This document shows positions 35,001 through 48,100 of a DNA stretch of 64,000 nucleotides, one piece after another (the first letter of the stretch is position 1; each line of letters starts with the position of its first letter). The notes below the pieces were generated by a model that had not been told where the DNA came from, did no database searches, and saw only the letters and a list, made by a program, of their open reading frames with translations. This DNA is from Hofstenia miamia (Eukaryota; Xenacoelomorpha; Acoela), in the NCBI GenBank assembly GCA_004352715.1, contig SCFE01000028.1, positions 1,829,619 through 1,893,618 on the forward strand. The letters run 5' to 3'. The position numbers and the translations under genes were made by a program.

Positions 35001-38000
35001 GAGTCGCCCGCTTCTTCAATAGCCCCTAGTGATGTTTCTGTCTTTTCAGATGAGGATCATGCCCACGAAGACTCAACATCTTCACACAACGGCGTCACTA
35101 CTGTTCATCGTAAGTGATTTTCAACTAATTACCCTTTTCTAGCTATATGTATATCATATAAGTAAGTATCCTAAAATCCAATCCTAATTCTTTGAACTGC
35201 ATTCACATTTAAAGGTAAGATGTGATATGCATTGACCATTGAGTTTTTCTTGCAAATATATATTTTCATTTCTTTCTTGTAGAAAATCAATTCAGTCTTT
35301 GAAGCAACTTCTTTTTATGGAAGACTTCCTACTTACAATCATTCATTTCAACTTGTACACTCAAATTTGAATTTTCGAGCACATCGTGCGTTTTCAAGTA
35401 TGGCATGATTACTGTTTTGGCAAAAATCTTTAATTTCTTTTTCACTTCGGTTTGATATCAATTTCGAAAAAGAAAATTTTAATTTAATTCGATTTGTCAT
35501 GCAAAATTTGCTTTGCAGTTCGTATAGCTTGCATTTTTGTTTATCATTAAAAGAAACATACAATTTGCAAGTATTTTAAGTTTTGTGTCAAAAGTTTCTA
35601 AACGGTTGAGTTATAATTACCAGTGTTCTTCGACAACACGTTCTTCGATTAAACGTGTTTTTTGTTTTGTTCTCCACGCGTTCATTCCTGATTTTACATA
35701 ATAATCAGATTGTAATGAAACCATATTCTGTCAAAAAAGTGACAATGCAGAACAATATGTGTTTAAATAATTAAGGAAACCAATTTTTTTCAAGAACTTT
35801 AAACAAAGCAAATGTTTAATGCGGGTGAACAAAGTTCACTCTAACTTATTCCTGAATATGTTTTCTCAGCAATGGAATTATTTTTGCAGTGTTGGATAGT
35901 TTATAAATATACGTTTATTAATATTATCCAGATCTTGGGGCAGTTCAACACTACGTTTCAAGATTTTCTTTTTGCCATAGTTGTTGCTTTTGCATCAGTT
36001 CCTAGGTTAGTACCTTGATTCAATGTCAATAATCAAATGATACATTTCCAAAAGCAATTTTTTTTATTGGCAGTGCCTTATTCAACACAGTCAGCAACTT
36101 CTTCCAATCAACAACTGTGTCTGAAGCGTACTAGAGGACAATTCAAATGCGCTAATTGCGAATTGAATAAAGATAAAATAGTATTCATAATCTCAGTGTA
36201 TTCCCCAAATTGAACATTTTCATTTCCACGCCTCCAAATAAAACGAAAGAAATTTGTTTAAAAATTATGACCCATATTTACTGAATAGAATTTTCCAATT
36301 ATTCATTAACTATCCTGAATTTATTTCATGCATTATGATCTCGATTATTATCAACGTTTTTGTAACCCTTCTTATTTTTTTCAAGTAATTCATAATACAG
36401 GTTTAATTAAAAAAACAGTTTTGGGGTATTGGCTGCTTTTTACATACAACATTTGGACGTACATATTTTGCATATAAAATCATCTGTGTCTAGTTAAAAG
36501 TGGTGTGTTGTCGACGCCATTGTTATGTTCTAAATTTAATTTTAAAATTTTTGGTATGGTTGACTAATGTAAGTACTTTTAATTTCCTTTTAAAATGCAA
36601 ACAAAAGCTCATTAAATAATTGCATTACTATTTTTAGAAGCAATATCTAAGTAAAATTGTGAGAGTCTTTGAAGTTATTTATCTGATGCTTAATTACTTA
36701 TGGATTTTTCAAGTACTTCTCAACTTTTCTTTTCTTCCTATCCAATGTTTGTAATGACATCCTCCACTGGTTTTTCATATTTGTATACCAACAAACTTTC
36801 AATAGCTAAAGTTAATGGCGTAGAAGAGACTGGGGAAGGAGGTGCCATTAGTATAAATGTTTGAGGTGATGTTTGATAATTAAACATCAACACGAGATGG
36901 CACATGCTTCTTTCTTGGGAACATTTGTTGAATTAGTAACTAAGTCTTCACCTTTGAATAACATATTTCATCCAAAAGTCTAATTGATTCGTCCAGAAAT
37001 CCATATTGCAAGCGAAATACATCTTACATTTCCTTACCTTTAAATTGCTGAAATGTTGCAAATAGAGTCCTCTAGTTGCTGCAATTAAGCATGTCTGAAA
37101 CTAATGTTACCGTTCAAATATTCTAATTGTCCTCAACCTTAGTGTGAAATACGTATTTTCCCTCTGTTTCAAAGTACAATAAACACCTTCAAATAGATCT
37201 GATGAAAAAAAATATTTTAACAGATTCTTGATAAATATTTTTGCAATTATTAACTTTACTTTTTTGTTTTTAACACCATAGTCAAGTTTTGCAATGTTCA
37301 TTCAAATTTCATTGTTTTTGAAAGATTTAGTTTCCACCCATTATAGATATACATTTATTGTAAAATACAGCCAAAAATGAAACTCTGTGAAAAATAGTTA
37401 GTATATCTATAATTTTTGCTAAGATGCTCTGAGATTTCGGAAATATTGACTATCAAAATGTGTAAAATCCCATTACAAGGAGCGATTTTCGCCAAAACGT
37501 GTTATTTTCGCTACCTCCTCTACTCAAATAGGAGCTACCCACAAATACTCATAAATATTTTTAGAAAAATGCATTAAGTAGGTTAGATATTTCATTTTGA
37601 ATGTGCTATGGTTCCAGAAGATTTTCCCCAAACACTTCCCATGCATATACTCTTTCTTGCATCTGCGGGTGTTTTTATCCGCTACAAACTTTTAAAATAT
37701 CAAAACATGATTAAAATGTTTTCTCAATTATTTGTTATAATTTGCCGTGATTTAATCCTTTTTAGATTCTGACATGGAGTATTCTCTCGCTTCACTTACA
37801 AACTGTGTGGCTGAATTGGAAAAAGTCGGCACTAATCTACATGCAGCCACTGAAACTCTAAGAACTATTTCAGAGCAATTGCGACAGCACAAAGTTGTAC
37901 TTGAGCAGCAAATGCGAACTGAAATAGAGGTAAATTATATTAAAATATTGTAGAAAGCGAACCTTTGTTCATTCGTCAAAATCTTCAAGCATTGATTTTG

Positions 38001-41000
38001 TAGAGGATATTTTTCTTTAATAGGATTTTTTAACATTAGCAGTGTTATTGCATAAGAGGAACCGCTCAGTTAAAACTCACGACCCCATCCCACCTGCTGG
38101 CTCGGCTTCACATTATTGCAAGTTCAAGTGTGTATATATGAAAACGAACCATATATAGGATGCATTATGGGAAAATCAATAAATGAGAACAGACGATGTA
38201 TAACAAACAACCAACTAGCAAATTACCTATTACTGTTTATTATTCTCTGCTTCTTTGAGGATCACTGAAATTTTAATCGAATTATTGTATAGACGAGAAC
38301 GATTTGGCGTAATTACACATTCTGCAGAAGATGTGTGTCTTTCGCTCTCTGGCTCTGCGCTGGAATTACGTAGGTTTTTACAGACAATTGTTGATAGAAT
38401 GGGAAACTCGCGTTTGCGATGTTTCCAGAAATCTATATATTCTTAGTTGTAAATACAAGCTGGTCAACATTGTCAACAATGCTATCAAGCTCCTCAAAAC
38501 CAGCCTTTGAAGATATTCTTCTGATTTTCTGCAAGCTTCCACCTAGATTATGATAATGATTCCAATTCAATAGGCTTTTTAGAACAGGCTTTAAGATGTC
38601 GTAACTGATTTGAGTGACCATAGGATCTTCTATTTTTTTGTTATCATCTGCAGCATGAGTGCGATAGCACTGGTTATAGTACTTTCAGCAGCTTTAGACT
38701 TTGGTATAACCATATTTTAAACAAAAACATCCTTCCATGCATCAGAGTAGACGCCAGTATTGGTGACTAGATGATATGTTTATCAGTTGAAACCTTTTCA
38801 AACTCTATCATGCAACATACTTCCATTTTAGCGTACACAAAGACACAAATGGCTGTGGCTTTTGTAAAATCTGACTGTATGAGTAACATATAGAGAACCA
38901 CAACGTAATAGGATTGCTGCAGCATATTTGAAGTTAAGTAATCATAAATGATAATCTGACATAGAGAAGTTGCGCTACCCAATTACTACAAAATCTCCAT
39001 AAATTATTCTAAACTATGGTGATAAATTAGTTGAAAGGTGGTTTTGCTGTTCATATTTGGATTTTACAGCTTTTAAAAATAATTCTTAGAAATAATTTTT
39101 TAAATTGCAAGTCGACGAAACACCTATGTGTTTATCGTTCTCTATAAACAAGGCTTTTCAGGTCGCCCCAGATAAATAATTTATAGATGGCTGATCTTGT
39201 GAAGTTGCAGTCAAAGAAGGTGTTTTGAAAATATTTAGTTGACATTATCAGAGATTACTTTAATATTGGTTTATTAATCAGTACTCTATATCTGAAATAA
39301 TTTTTTTACTAATAACCATCCGAAAGCTGTGTTAGTATTCTTAGCATTACTGTATGCACATTAATGAAATTTTCAGATTATGTGAGTTTGATCACGGTGA
39401 TCTATTTTCGTTCATTCATATATGAACTCGCCATGTAGGCTATTCTGAATTTTATTTGTATAATTTTCATATTTGTTATATCCATCCAAATGATCAATTT
39501 TTAATTATTATTAAATGGATATTATCAACTATATTTTTGCTTCGTTGCTAGTTAGATAGCATGTCCTGATAAGCATATTTAGATGTGCAGCATTACTGAA
39601 AACGCTTCTTTGAATATTTGCCCACATTTAATTCTGCGTTTTCATGAGAACGCTCTTGGTAGTTTTTCATGCGCTAAAGTTATGCAACCGCAGCCTGTTT
39701 TTGTGTTTACGCGAGACATTCGTTCTTAATCAAATGAGCCCTCATTAACAAAATTAAGAACTTGAACTAGAATTTATTCACAAACCTTGGAAGAAAATTA
39801 ACGTAGGAAAAAATTCGCCTTCTCAATTGCCAATATTTTTCACATATTGCAAATAATATCTTTTAATTTAAAAATTCGAAAGCTATTTAAGATTTCTGCG
39901 ATAAAACTCGATCGAACTCGGAATTTTTTTACTAACTCCTATTCGATTCGTAAATGAGATATAATTTCAGCTGTCTTCTGCTCGTAAAAACGACCCATCA
40001 GTTTAACAATAAAAATATATGTTCATTTTAAATCATAAGTCAACATGATTGTCATAATGGTTGTGATTTGTCAAAACATTATCGCTTCTATAAGTAGGGC
40101 CGACCAATTATGCCTTAAGCATTTAAGAAACAATTAGATAAATCAAGGTAATATATAATTTATGCTACATTAAAATGAAGCATATGATATTCACAATAAC
40201 TAATATAATGAAGAGCCTATGCCGTCAAGACATCCTGTATTTACATATTGGCAATCTAAGCTATGTATACTAGAGTTTCCATTAAGTACAAACGTATCCA
40301 CAGGAAAGTTTTTTACCCCATCAATTATCAATAATATTGATTAGATATGGCCTATGTGTACAAAAAATACTTAAGCATGTTTTAAATATTTTAATTTAAT
40401 TACATAATATAGAGCTATTTGGTTGATGAACGTTTTTTATTTCAGGCTTTGACAATCTTTGAGCTACTTCAGGAAAAATTGAAGAAACGGCATTCATTTT
40501 TAAGCGTTTGTGTTTTAATTTTTTGTGTTGTAACCGACTGATGAAACTGTTATTCATTATTGTATAATTTCCATAAGTAGATATAATTTTATCCAAAATT
40601 CGATACAGCATACTTTAATTATTAATACAGCATGTTTATGCGTATAAAAAGCTATTTTGATAGCGCATAATTGGTTGGCTCTATCTATGCAGTAAGCTAC
40701 ATTCCCCTTTACACTGGTTACAATAAACTTGATCCAAAAAAATGACTCTACTGCTTAATTAATCATGTAATTTTTTGTGATAATTACGATTATTTAATAT
40801 ATTTATATTTTATCGTGGTTTTTTGCTTCTCTTTCAGACTTAAACTATTCGACCAAAATTTCGTATTTTTACCCATGCAATCCTTAAAATAGTTTATTTT
40901 CTCTCCAAATTTAAACTAGTTACCATCGCACATTGATCAATTTTATGGAATATGATTTATTTTTGTAGATACTTTTTTTGAAGTTCAGCATTTTAGACTA

Positions 41001-44000
41001 TTGACGATGGCAACCAAATCGCTCGCACGTTATCAATGATCAGCTCGTCTCTTTCATCACAGAAGGGCATCGCTTTAGTTCAAGCAGATCAAGTAACTTT
41101 TTATTTTCGTTTGATTTTAAATACGAAGGAAGCATCTGTATCAATTTATATTTCTATTTTTAGTTTTGGAATTGGCTGTATAATAAACCTCCACACTTTT
41201 TTTTACAATGCAATGTATACCATTATTGTTTCAAAAATTATTTTTAGCACTGTTCACGAACGCTTATTGTCTTTGAATGTTCATTGCATTAATGTCTTTC
41301 ATATTTACAGCTATTGTTTCTGTTTTCTTTCTTGTTGCAACTGAACAATAAATCCTTCGTAATTGCAACTACTATTGGAAATTCAATTTCAGTCATTTCA
41401 TTTGTTTGCTGTTTCAATTTTTTGTCTAATTTGAGCTTGAGAAGGACTGAGTATGTTTTGATGTTGAGACCTGTATTATGCCATAATATGCCATTTGCTA
41501 CAGGAAGTCAATAATATTGAATTAAGTTTGATTGACAGTTTACTTAGTACACGTTGACATGAATAATTACGATTTTTGTCAAGATTATCTACCTCTGCCA
41601 AATTTTAATTATTATTATCATGAGGGGAAAATCTTATTCATTAACAAACTTCTATACCAATTTGCCCACAGTATATTTGAATTGTTGAGAAGTAGTTGGA
41701 GTTCGCCATCAGCAACCTTATTTAAATTCATGCTTTGCAAACTTGAATTGTCTGAAGGGTATCCGCTATGAAAAAAGGTCACAAGCTCATCAATGACAGT
41801 AGAAAACTTTCCAGCACATTTGCAATGCAATTGCTGTTTAGAAGACCTTTCTAAATAGATCCATTTTGTGATGAACTAGAGTATAAAATCTCAAAGAATG
41901 TTAAACTATTTCTAAAAATTCATCTTTAGCTGATGTAAATATCTTTACCGAGTAACACTATTTTACATACACTATTATTCTTATTTAGAAATTGTGCATA
42001 AAAGTTTTTAGATAGATAACGCTTAGTACAATTAGCTATTAATTAGCAGAATATGAAATTAATGCGTTTTTTCTCTGATAACTCTCCATTTAGTCATTGT
42101 CTGTGAATTTTGATGTATTAGCATGACAGTCAAGATGAATTTTATAGCTTTAAATTCTATCATTAAATATCAATTCTCAAAGTGTTTATTGAAAATCTAT
42201 GTATTCCTTCATGTGCATGCGCTTTATCCTCAATGTTATAACGTATTGATTAACTTTTTGTAGCATTATTATTGCGGAATTTGGAGTTTCTGATTAAATC
42301 TTTTAACATCGCATTTCCATTGCAAGATCTAAAATCACAAGTGTTTCGTTTAAAATTTGATCTATGTTCCAATTCCAAGATCTATGTATAATTCAATTTG
42401 ACTTTGAAGCCAGATTGAGGAGCTTTGGAAATATTCATTTCTTGGCCGGCAAGGAATGTTGGATTTAATATCGGCTTGCTTTAGTGTCTCCGATATCTTA
42501 TTAATTTTGTCTATTACTGCTATGATTTTGTAGTTACTGTTGCATGTTTAGCCTCGTGTAAGCAAATTACTTTATACACCTTCTCAAGACCCTAGTGCTC
42601 ACCTAGAGGTACTAGATGCAGAGGTAACTTTTATGATTAACTTAATTTTAACAATGCACAATTATCCAATGTCCATGTATATCACAAAATATCTGCTTTT
42701 TATCATTATAACAAAGCCGTTTCTGCAAGAAGTCATAATGAGATTTCCACTCAATATTATCAACTTTTTAAAAGTTTTCTTTCAATATCTCATTCAACTT
42801 GGAACGTAGTAAGACTAAATATCTGCTTTTAATTATCTCCCATTTCACTTGTGTGCATATTTAAAATTGTTTAGAAACTTACTTAGTTATGCAATTTACA
42901 TTTTTCACGTGTTTATTCTGAAATGTATCAAATTGTTTTCATGAATACCAATTTTAATTGAATGATATGCTCTTCATGACTGTTTATTTGAGGAAAATGA
43001 GGCCCGATTGGAAAACTTGTTGTCTCAACTATGACAAAGTGTATGTAGGCAGTATTCGAATTTCATTGAGGATGCTTTGAAATTGAAGTTGCGTTATGGA
43101 AGTTAATCGAGTGCTCGAGTGTTAATGTACGTTGTTTCGTACGTAAGTGAAAACTACTAATTACATAAAGCTAGCTGATTGTTAAATAATTTCCAAAGCT
43201 GAATAATTTCTGTAATTCTGAGCAACAAATTCAATACCCTGTCAATTTGCTACTGTTTTTATGATTTTTTTTAGGTTTTGAAGTCAGATTAAGACTAGCC
43301 AGGGCTGAGTTTGAAATTCCTGCCCTATCCGGATTGCATTTATTTTATCGTGTCCGGATATATATATATATATATATATATAGTAAGCGTCAGATTATTA
43401 TGGACACCAGCACTGTATTCTTATTTATGACAAACTAATGTTTTTTATTAATTAATAACCCTTAAACCTATTATTTCTTGGTTTAGCATTATCACTTTTG
43501 TAAGTTAAGCTACTTCGTTTGGAAACTGATTCATCTTTTTAAGCACAATAGCGTAATTATTTCCAAATTTTTATACTTTTGGCTCGTCATATTATTATGG
43601 ACACTAATTATTTTCCACTATCTTATAAAAAAATGATATACATAGGAATATATTTATTATGAATACTGTAACTTATAAATATAAGTATACAACGCATTTA
43701 GTACAATTCAATGAACTAGTATTTGGTGTGACCACCACGGGCTGCAATGACTGCTTGAATTCTGTTAGGCATACTGTCTATCACATTTCTTAATATTTGG
43801 TACATCTCAGTGTTTTGGAACCACTCACTACTTAGTGCAGTAATCAAATCTCTTTGGTTGGTGAGAGTTCTTTGAGCCATTTTTTCCTTGACAATGCTCT
43901 AAATATTCTCTATTGGGTTCAGGTCCGGAGAATTACCTGGCCAAGTTAGCAAAGTAACACATGAATCACCTAAAAAACGCTTGACCGATTTAGCTGTATG

Positions 44001-45072
44001 GCACGGTGCACCATCGTGCATAAAAATACAATCATCTAAAGAGTTGGGGCAAAAGTCTATTTCGTAGTACTTCGGTGTATTTTGCCGCATTCATAATACC
44101 TTCACAAATGTGAAGCCTTCCTGGGCCCTTGAAGTTGATGACACTCCACACCATGACTTTCGTTAGATGCTTTACTTTATAGCTGACTGGGAGTTTTCTA
44201 TTCTTTGGATGCCAAACACGCTTTCTTGAGGCTATTTGGCACTCAAATGTACTCTCGTCACTAAGACTAACTCAGTGCCAGTCATCTAACGTCCAGTTTG
44301 CATGAGCTTTTGCAAAGTTCAATCTTTTTTTCATCATAGATGGAGTGAGTTTAGGAACTTTGCGCGGCTTCGTTGACAAGCATCCTTTTTTAGTCTCCGC
44401 CGAACTGTGCTATTTGAAATATGAATATTATTGTCTTCAATCGTGTGTTTAATTGTTTCAATGATATTAATGGCTGCTTAATTATTGTTCTTAATAAAAC
44501 TGTCATCTTGTTGACTAGTTTTTGTTTTGCGTCCACATCTTCCTTTGCGCTTAGTGACTCCATTGACGTTAATCTTCTCTTGTTTAAATGTTAATAACAC
44601 TGCTGCGACTAATTTTGCATAGCTCTGCTATTTTTCGAATAGAATAATTCCCAGTGTTTAATAAAATGCGTGCTTGAGACAGCTCGTTTTGAGATGGATC
44701 CGTTCTCTTACCCATGTCAACAAGAAATAATGTTTACAGCGCGGGAAAAGTTATTATTATACATAATATGACAGTGTAGATTTAAAATAAGACATGTGTT
44801 AAGTACAATTTATACATTTAACATCAACCTATAGATTAATGTTATGTGTCCATAATAATGTGACGCGGAAAAAATACAAAGGTTTGCATATTATTTGCAC
44901 TTCTCGTAAATTTACACCAATTTTTGAATAATATGTGTAGCTTTCCTTATTCATGGGAGAGAAGTGCAGGTAATATTAAAATAAAACACTTTTGTACTTA
45001 AGGTTAACAAAAACTAGTATTTTTGTTCAGTATACATTTTTACAACAAATGTCCATAATAATTTGACGCCTA

Positions 45073-45113
<41 letters not shown>

Positions 45114-48100
45114 GTATGTAAACTGTGATAATGAGCGTTAAATTACTGAAACATTACCAGATAGTACTATTATGGGCTATGAGGTATCAATTTATATGTA
45201 TACACATTGTCAATTTATAACTGTTTGGGCTTTTTATTTCGAGTTTTGATACTATTGTCTTTAGCATGCGTCACAGTGTTCGAATTGCGGTCGCGAAACA
45301 CGTTCAGTATGCAATAACTGTGAAAAGACGTTCTATTGTTCAGAGTTCTGTCAGGGTAGGGATTGGAATAACCACATAGTTAGCTGCGAAGGTCTTTCAC
45401 AGGTACATTATTTAGTTATTTGCAATTTAACAAATTCTATTATTTTAGAGTTCTTCTAGGTCAAAAGCTGTTCTACCCTCTGGCACTCAGGTTTTAGTGG
45501 CAACTACTCCTCAATCACGAGAAACTTCACATCCTGTTCAGGTTAGTTTTCTCTGTTATTTTTATCAAGTATTACCAATCAGATAGTTACTGCATTTAAC
45601 CAGAATTTTCATGGTTTAACACTACATAGGCATTCTTATTTAAATAAAGGGGCGCGCAAGAAATATTAGTGTTTTTGTAAAAATGCAAGTTTATTGTAAA
45701 AATGGTTAGAATGAATCTTCAAGTTGTCTGGCATCATAATCACTAGCTACAATCTATTTCTCTTGGAGAATTCGAATATTGTTACTATTCACGAATCATG
45801 CCTTTTGTGATGTCTTCGCATGAGCAGAATTGGTGAGCAACAAGACCATGCGGCATTTGTTTGAACTAGTAATAATCGTAAAGTACAATATCTGGGGAAT
45901 GCAGTCAAAAGGCGGCGTTTTTGCACGACAACTTCGCATTATAACATTTCCGCGTAGGATTAACGGCCTTGGAATATTGGGCTGAGTGTTGTCATGTGTA
46001 GAAATCGTTGATGCGGTAATGTTGCCTTTTGCTATTTTATTGTAGTCGTTGTTTACGCAGTGATTGCTTCCTTGTGTTAACAACTGCTAATAAATACACC
46101 AACCAGGTCCGCAGAAAACAATTAAGCTATGCAGCCTGAATGTTTGGACGGCTGATAACTTATGAGCATGACCATGCAGACATCAGCACTTACTTTTTCA
46201 TTTTGCTGCTTGTAATCAAACCACCTGTCAAGATGTGTTGCAAAAGGCCCTCATTTCTAACGTTGGAGAAGTTGTTTACAGCCGAAAAATGATGCTTAAC
46301 ATTCTTTAGCTTGAAATCATAAGGAATCCCAGTTCGTTGCTTCTGAATATTTCCCAACGCAATTGCTTGTTATCTATTTCGTAGAAAAACTGCCATCATA
46401 AATTGGAGTGACACATGTTATATAATCTGCAAATTTTGCTTTAGAATTACCATTAATTAGTGATTGGAAATCAGATCAGATAGATTCTAAAAGGACCTTG
46501 GAGACCCTTATGGTACACCACTGAAAATGTGGAATTGCTAGTCACCGGAGTGCCGGACTCGATAAATACGGTTCACGAGATATTCATCTATCAAATAATT
46601 GCAAAGTGTCTAGATATTTAAAGATTCAGTAAACTTCTCAAGAGCAAATCGTGTGTTGAGTCAAATGCCTTGCTGAAATCGTTTCTCTACAGAATAACAC
46701 CAATCGCTCCGTTATTTATATGATTAGTAATTTCTTCAATAATTGCAATGAGTGCGATGGTTCCAGAAGATCGTCTGACGTAGTCGCATCGATGTTTGTC
46801 AAGAAGACATACTAAATCGGATTTTGCATGCGTTTCTATAACTGATTCCATACTTTTATCATAGGCAATAGAGATTTTGAGCATCATTTTTTGATTCCGG
46901 GTCTTGCAAGTTATTGGCATTGTGATGGTGGTGCGCGAGGGACTTATTATCTTCGAATGCATTATTGACAATATGCTATAATGGCTCAGCCAGAAAGACA
47001 GCACTTTCTTTATAAATTCTTGAAGGAATGCCATCCTACCAGTCACTTTACAAGCATCAATGTTAGAAAAATTTTAGATTTCACTTTAGATTTCAAAATA
47101 TATTTACGATATTTATCAGTAGTCATCTTGTATGTTTTCTTCGAACCAACCAAACAATATGACAAAAAAATTACACATTTTCAGACTAATAATTTTGAAG
47201 TATGTAAACCAGTTTTTGTTTACCATGTATTTAAAATTATCTTGTGACGTTCTCTATAATAGTCTTTTAGAAGGATCATGGTAAATATAGGAAGAGATTT
47301 GAGGTTGAAAAGGTTAGACATTTTTTTGATCTTTTTCCATTTTTAAATGTCTATTTCGATGCTTTTCTCAATCATTCTTCGATTTTTATTTTTGAAATGT
47401 CTTCTTTTTAAAAAGGTTTTTCACGTCACGCTTTAAAATATATTTCCTATTGTTTGACATTTACGATATGCGGACATGTTACGCGTTGTAGCTGATATAA
47501 TTTGCTAGCTAATTACTATGGTTATTTTTAGACTACTATTCAATACTATTCCTAACGTGGGACGATAAAATTAATTTATAGAGCGCAAGTCATTAATTCC
47601 TTCTCAAGTGACTTGTCTATCTTTAAAGTGGAGCTCGACTGCTATGCGCTAAATTGAATTTGTTATTTATTTTCTGTGAGATTTTTTTCACCGTATGTTG
47701 GGGTGTTTTTACAGTAATTTATTATATTGCTGGTTAGTACAAATATTGATATAAAACTTCAGCACTAGATCATTGGCCTAATTTCATCTTATAGAACGAT
47801 GCGAGAATAGTGTTGCTGCAAATTTTTTGTTTTAATTTTTATTAATGTTGAATTTTGATAATTAACCTTATGTCTCCTGGTTAAATCACTGTTTAGATTG
47901 TTCAGATTTCGCCCGTGATGAGTACTCGAATATATTTTCATACATACATGTGCATTTACATTAGCCCTTCGCATTTTAATTTTCTCCTAACATATGAAAT
48001 TTCGCATTTTGGGAAAGTTTTAAATACTCTCCATACCTAAAGTTCAAATAATCATTAGAACTTAAGCGCATGGAAGTAAAAGCTAACCTCAACTCTTTCT

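Noticed and set aside
34917-35117. A separate small gene at the CpG-rich island
   Set aside because: Its last part is DEAF1 exon 6 with correct phases on both sides, so it is better seen as an alternative start of DEAF1.
38255-38621. Facing open frames in DEAF1 intron 7
   Set aside because: No recognisable domain; not needed for DEAF1, whose flanking exons join in phase without them.
41036-41344. Long frame running from DEAF1 exon 8 into its intron
   Set aside because: A donor at 41093 fits phase with the MYND exon; beyond it the translation is hydrophobic AT-rich intron.
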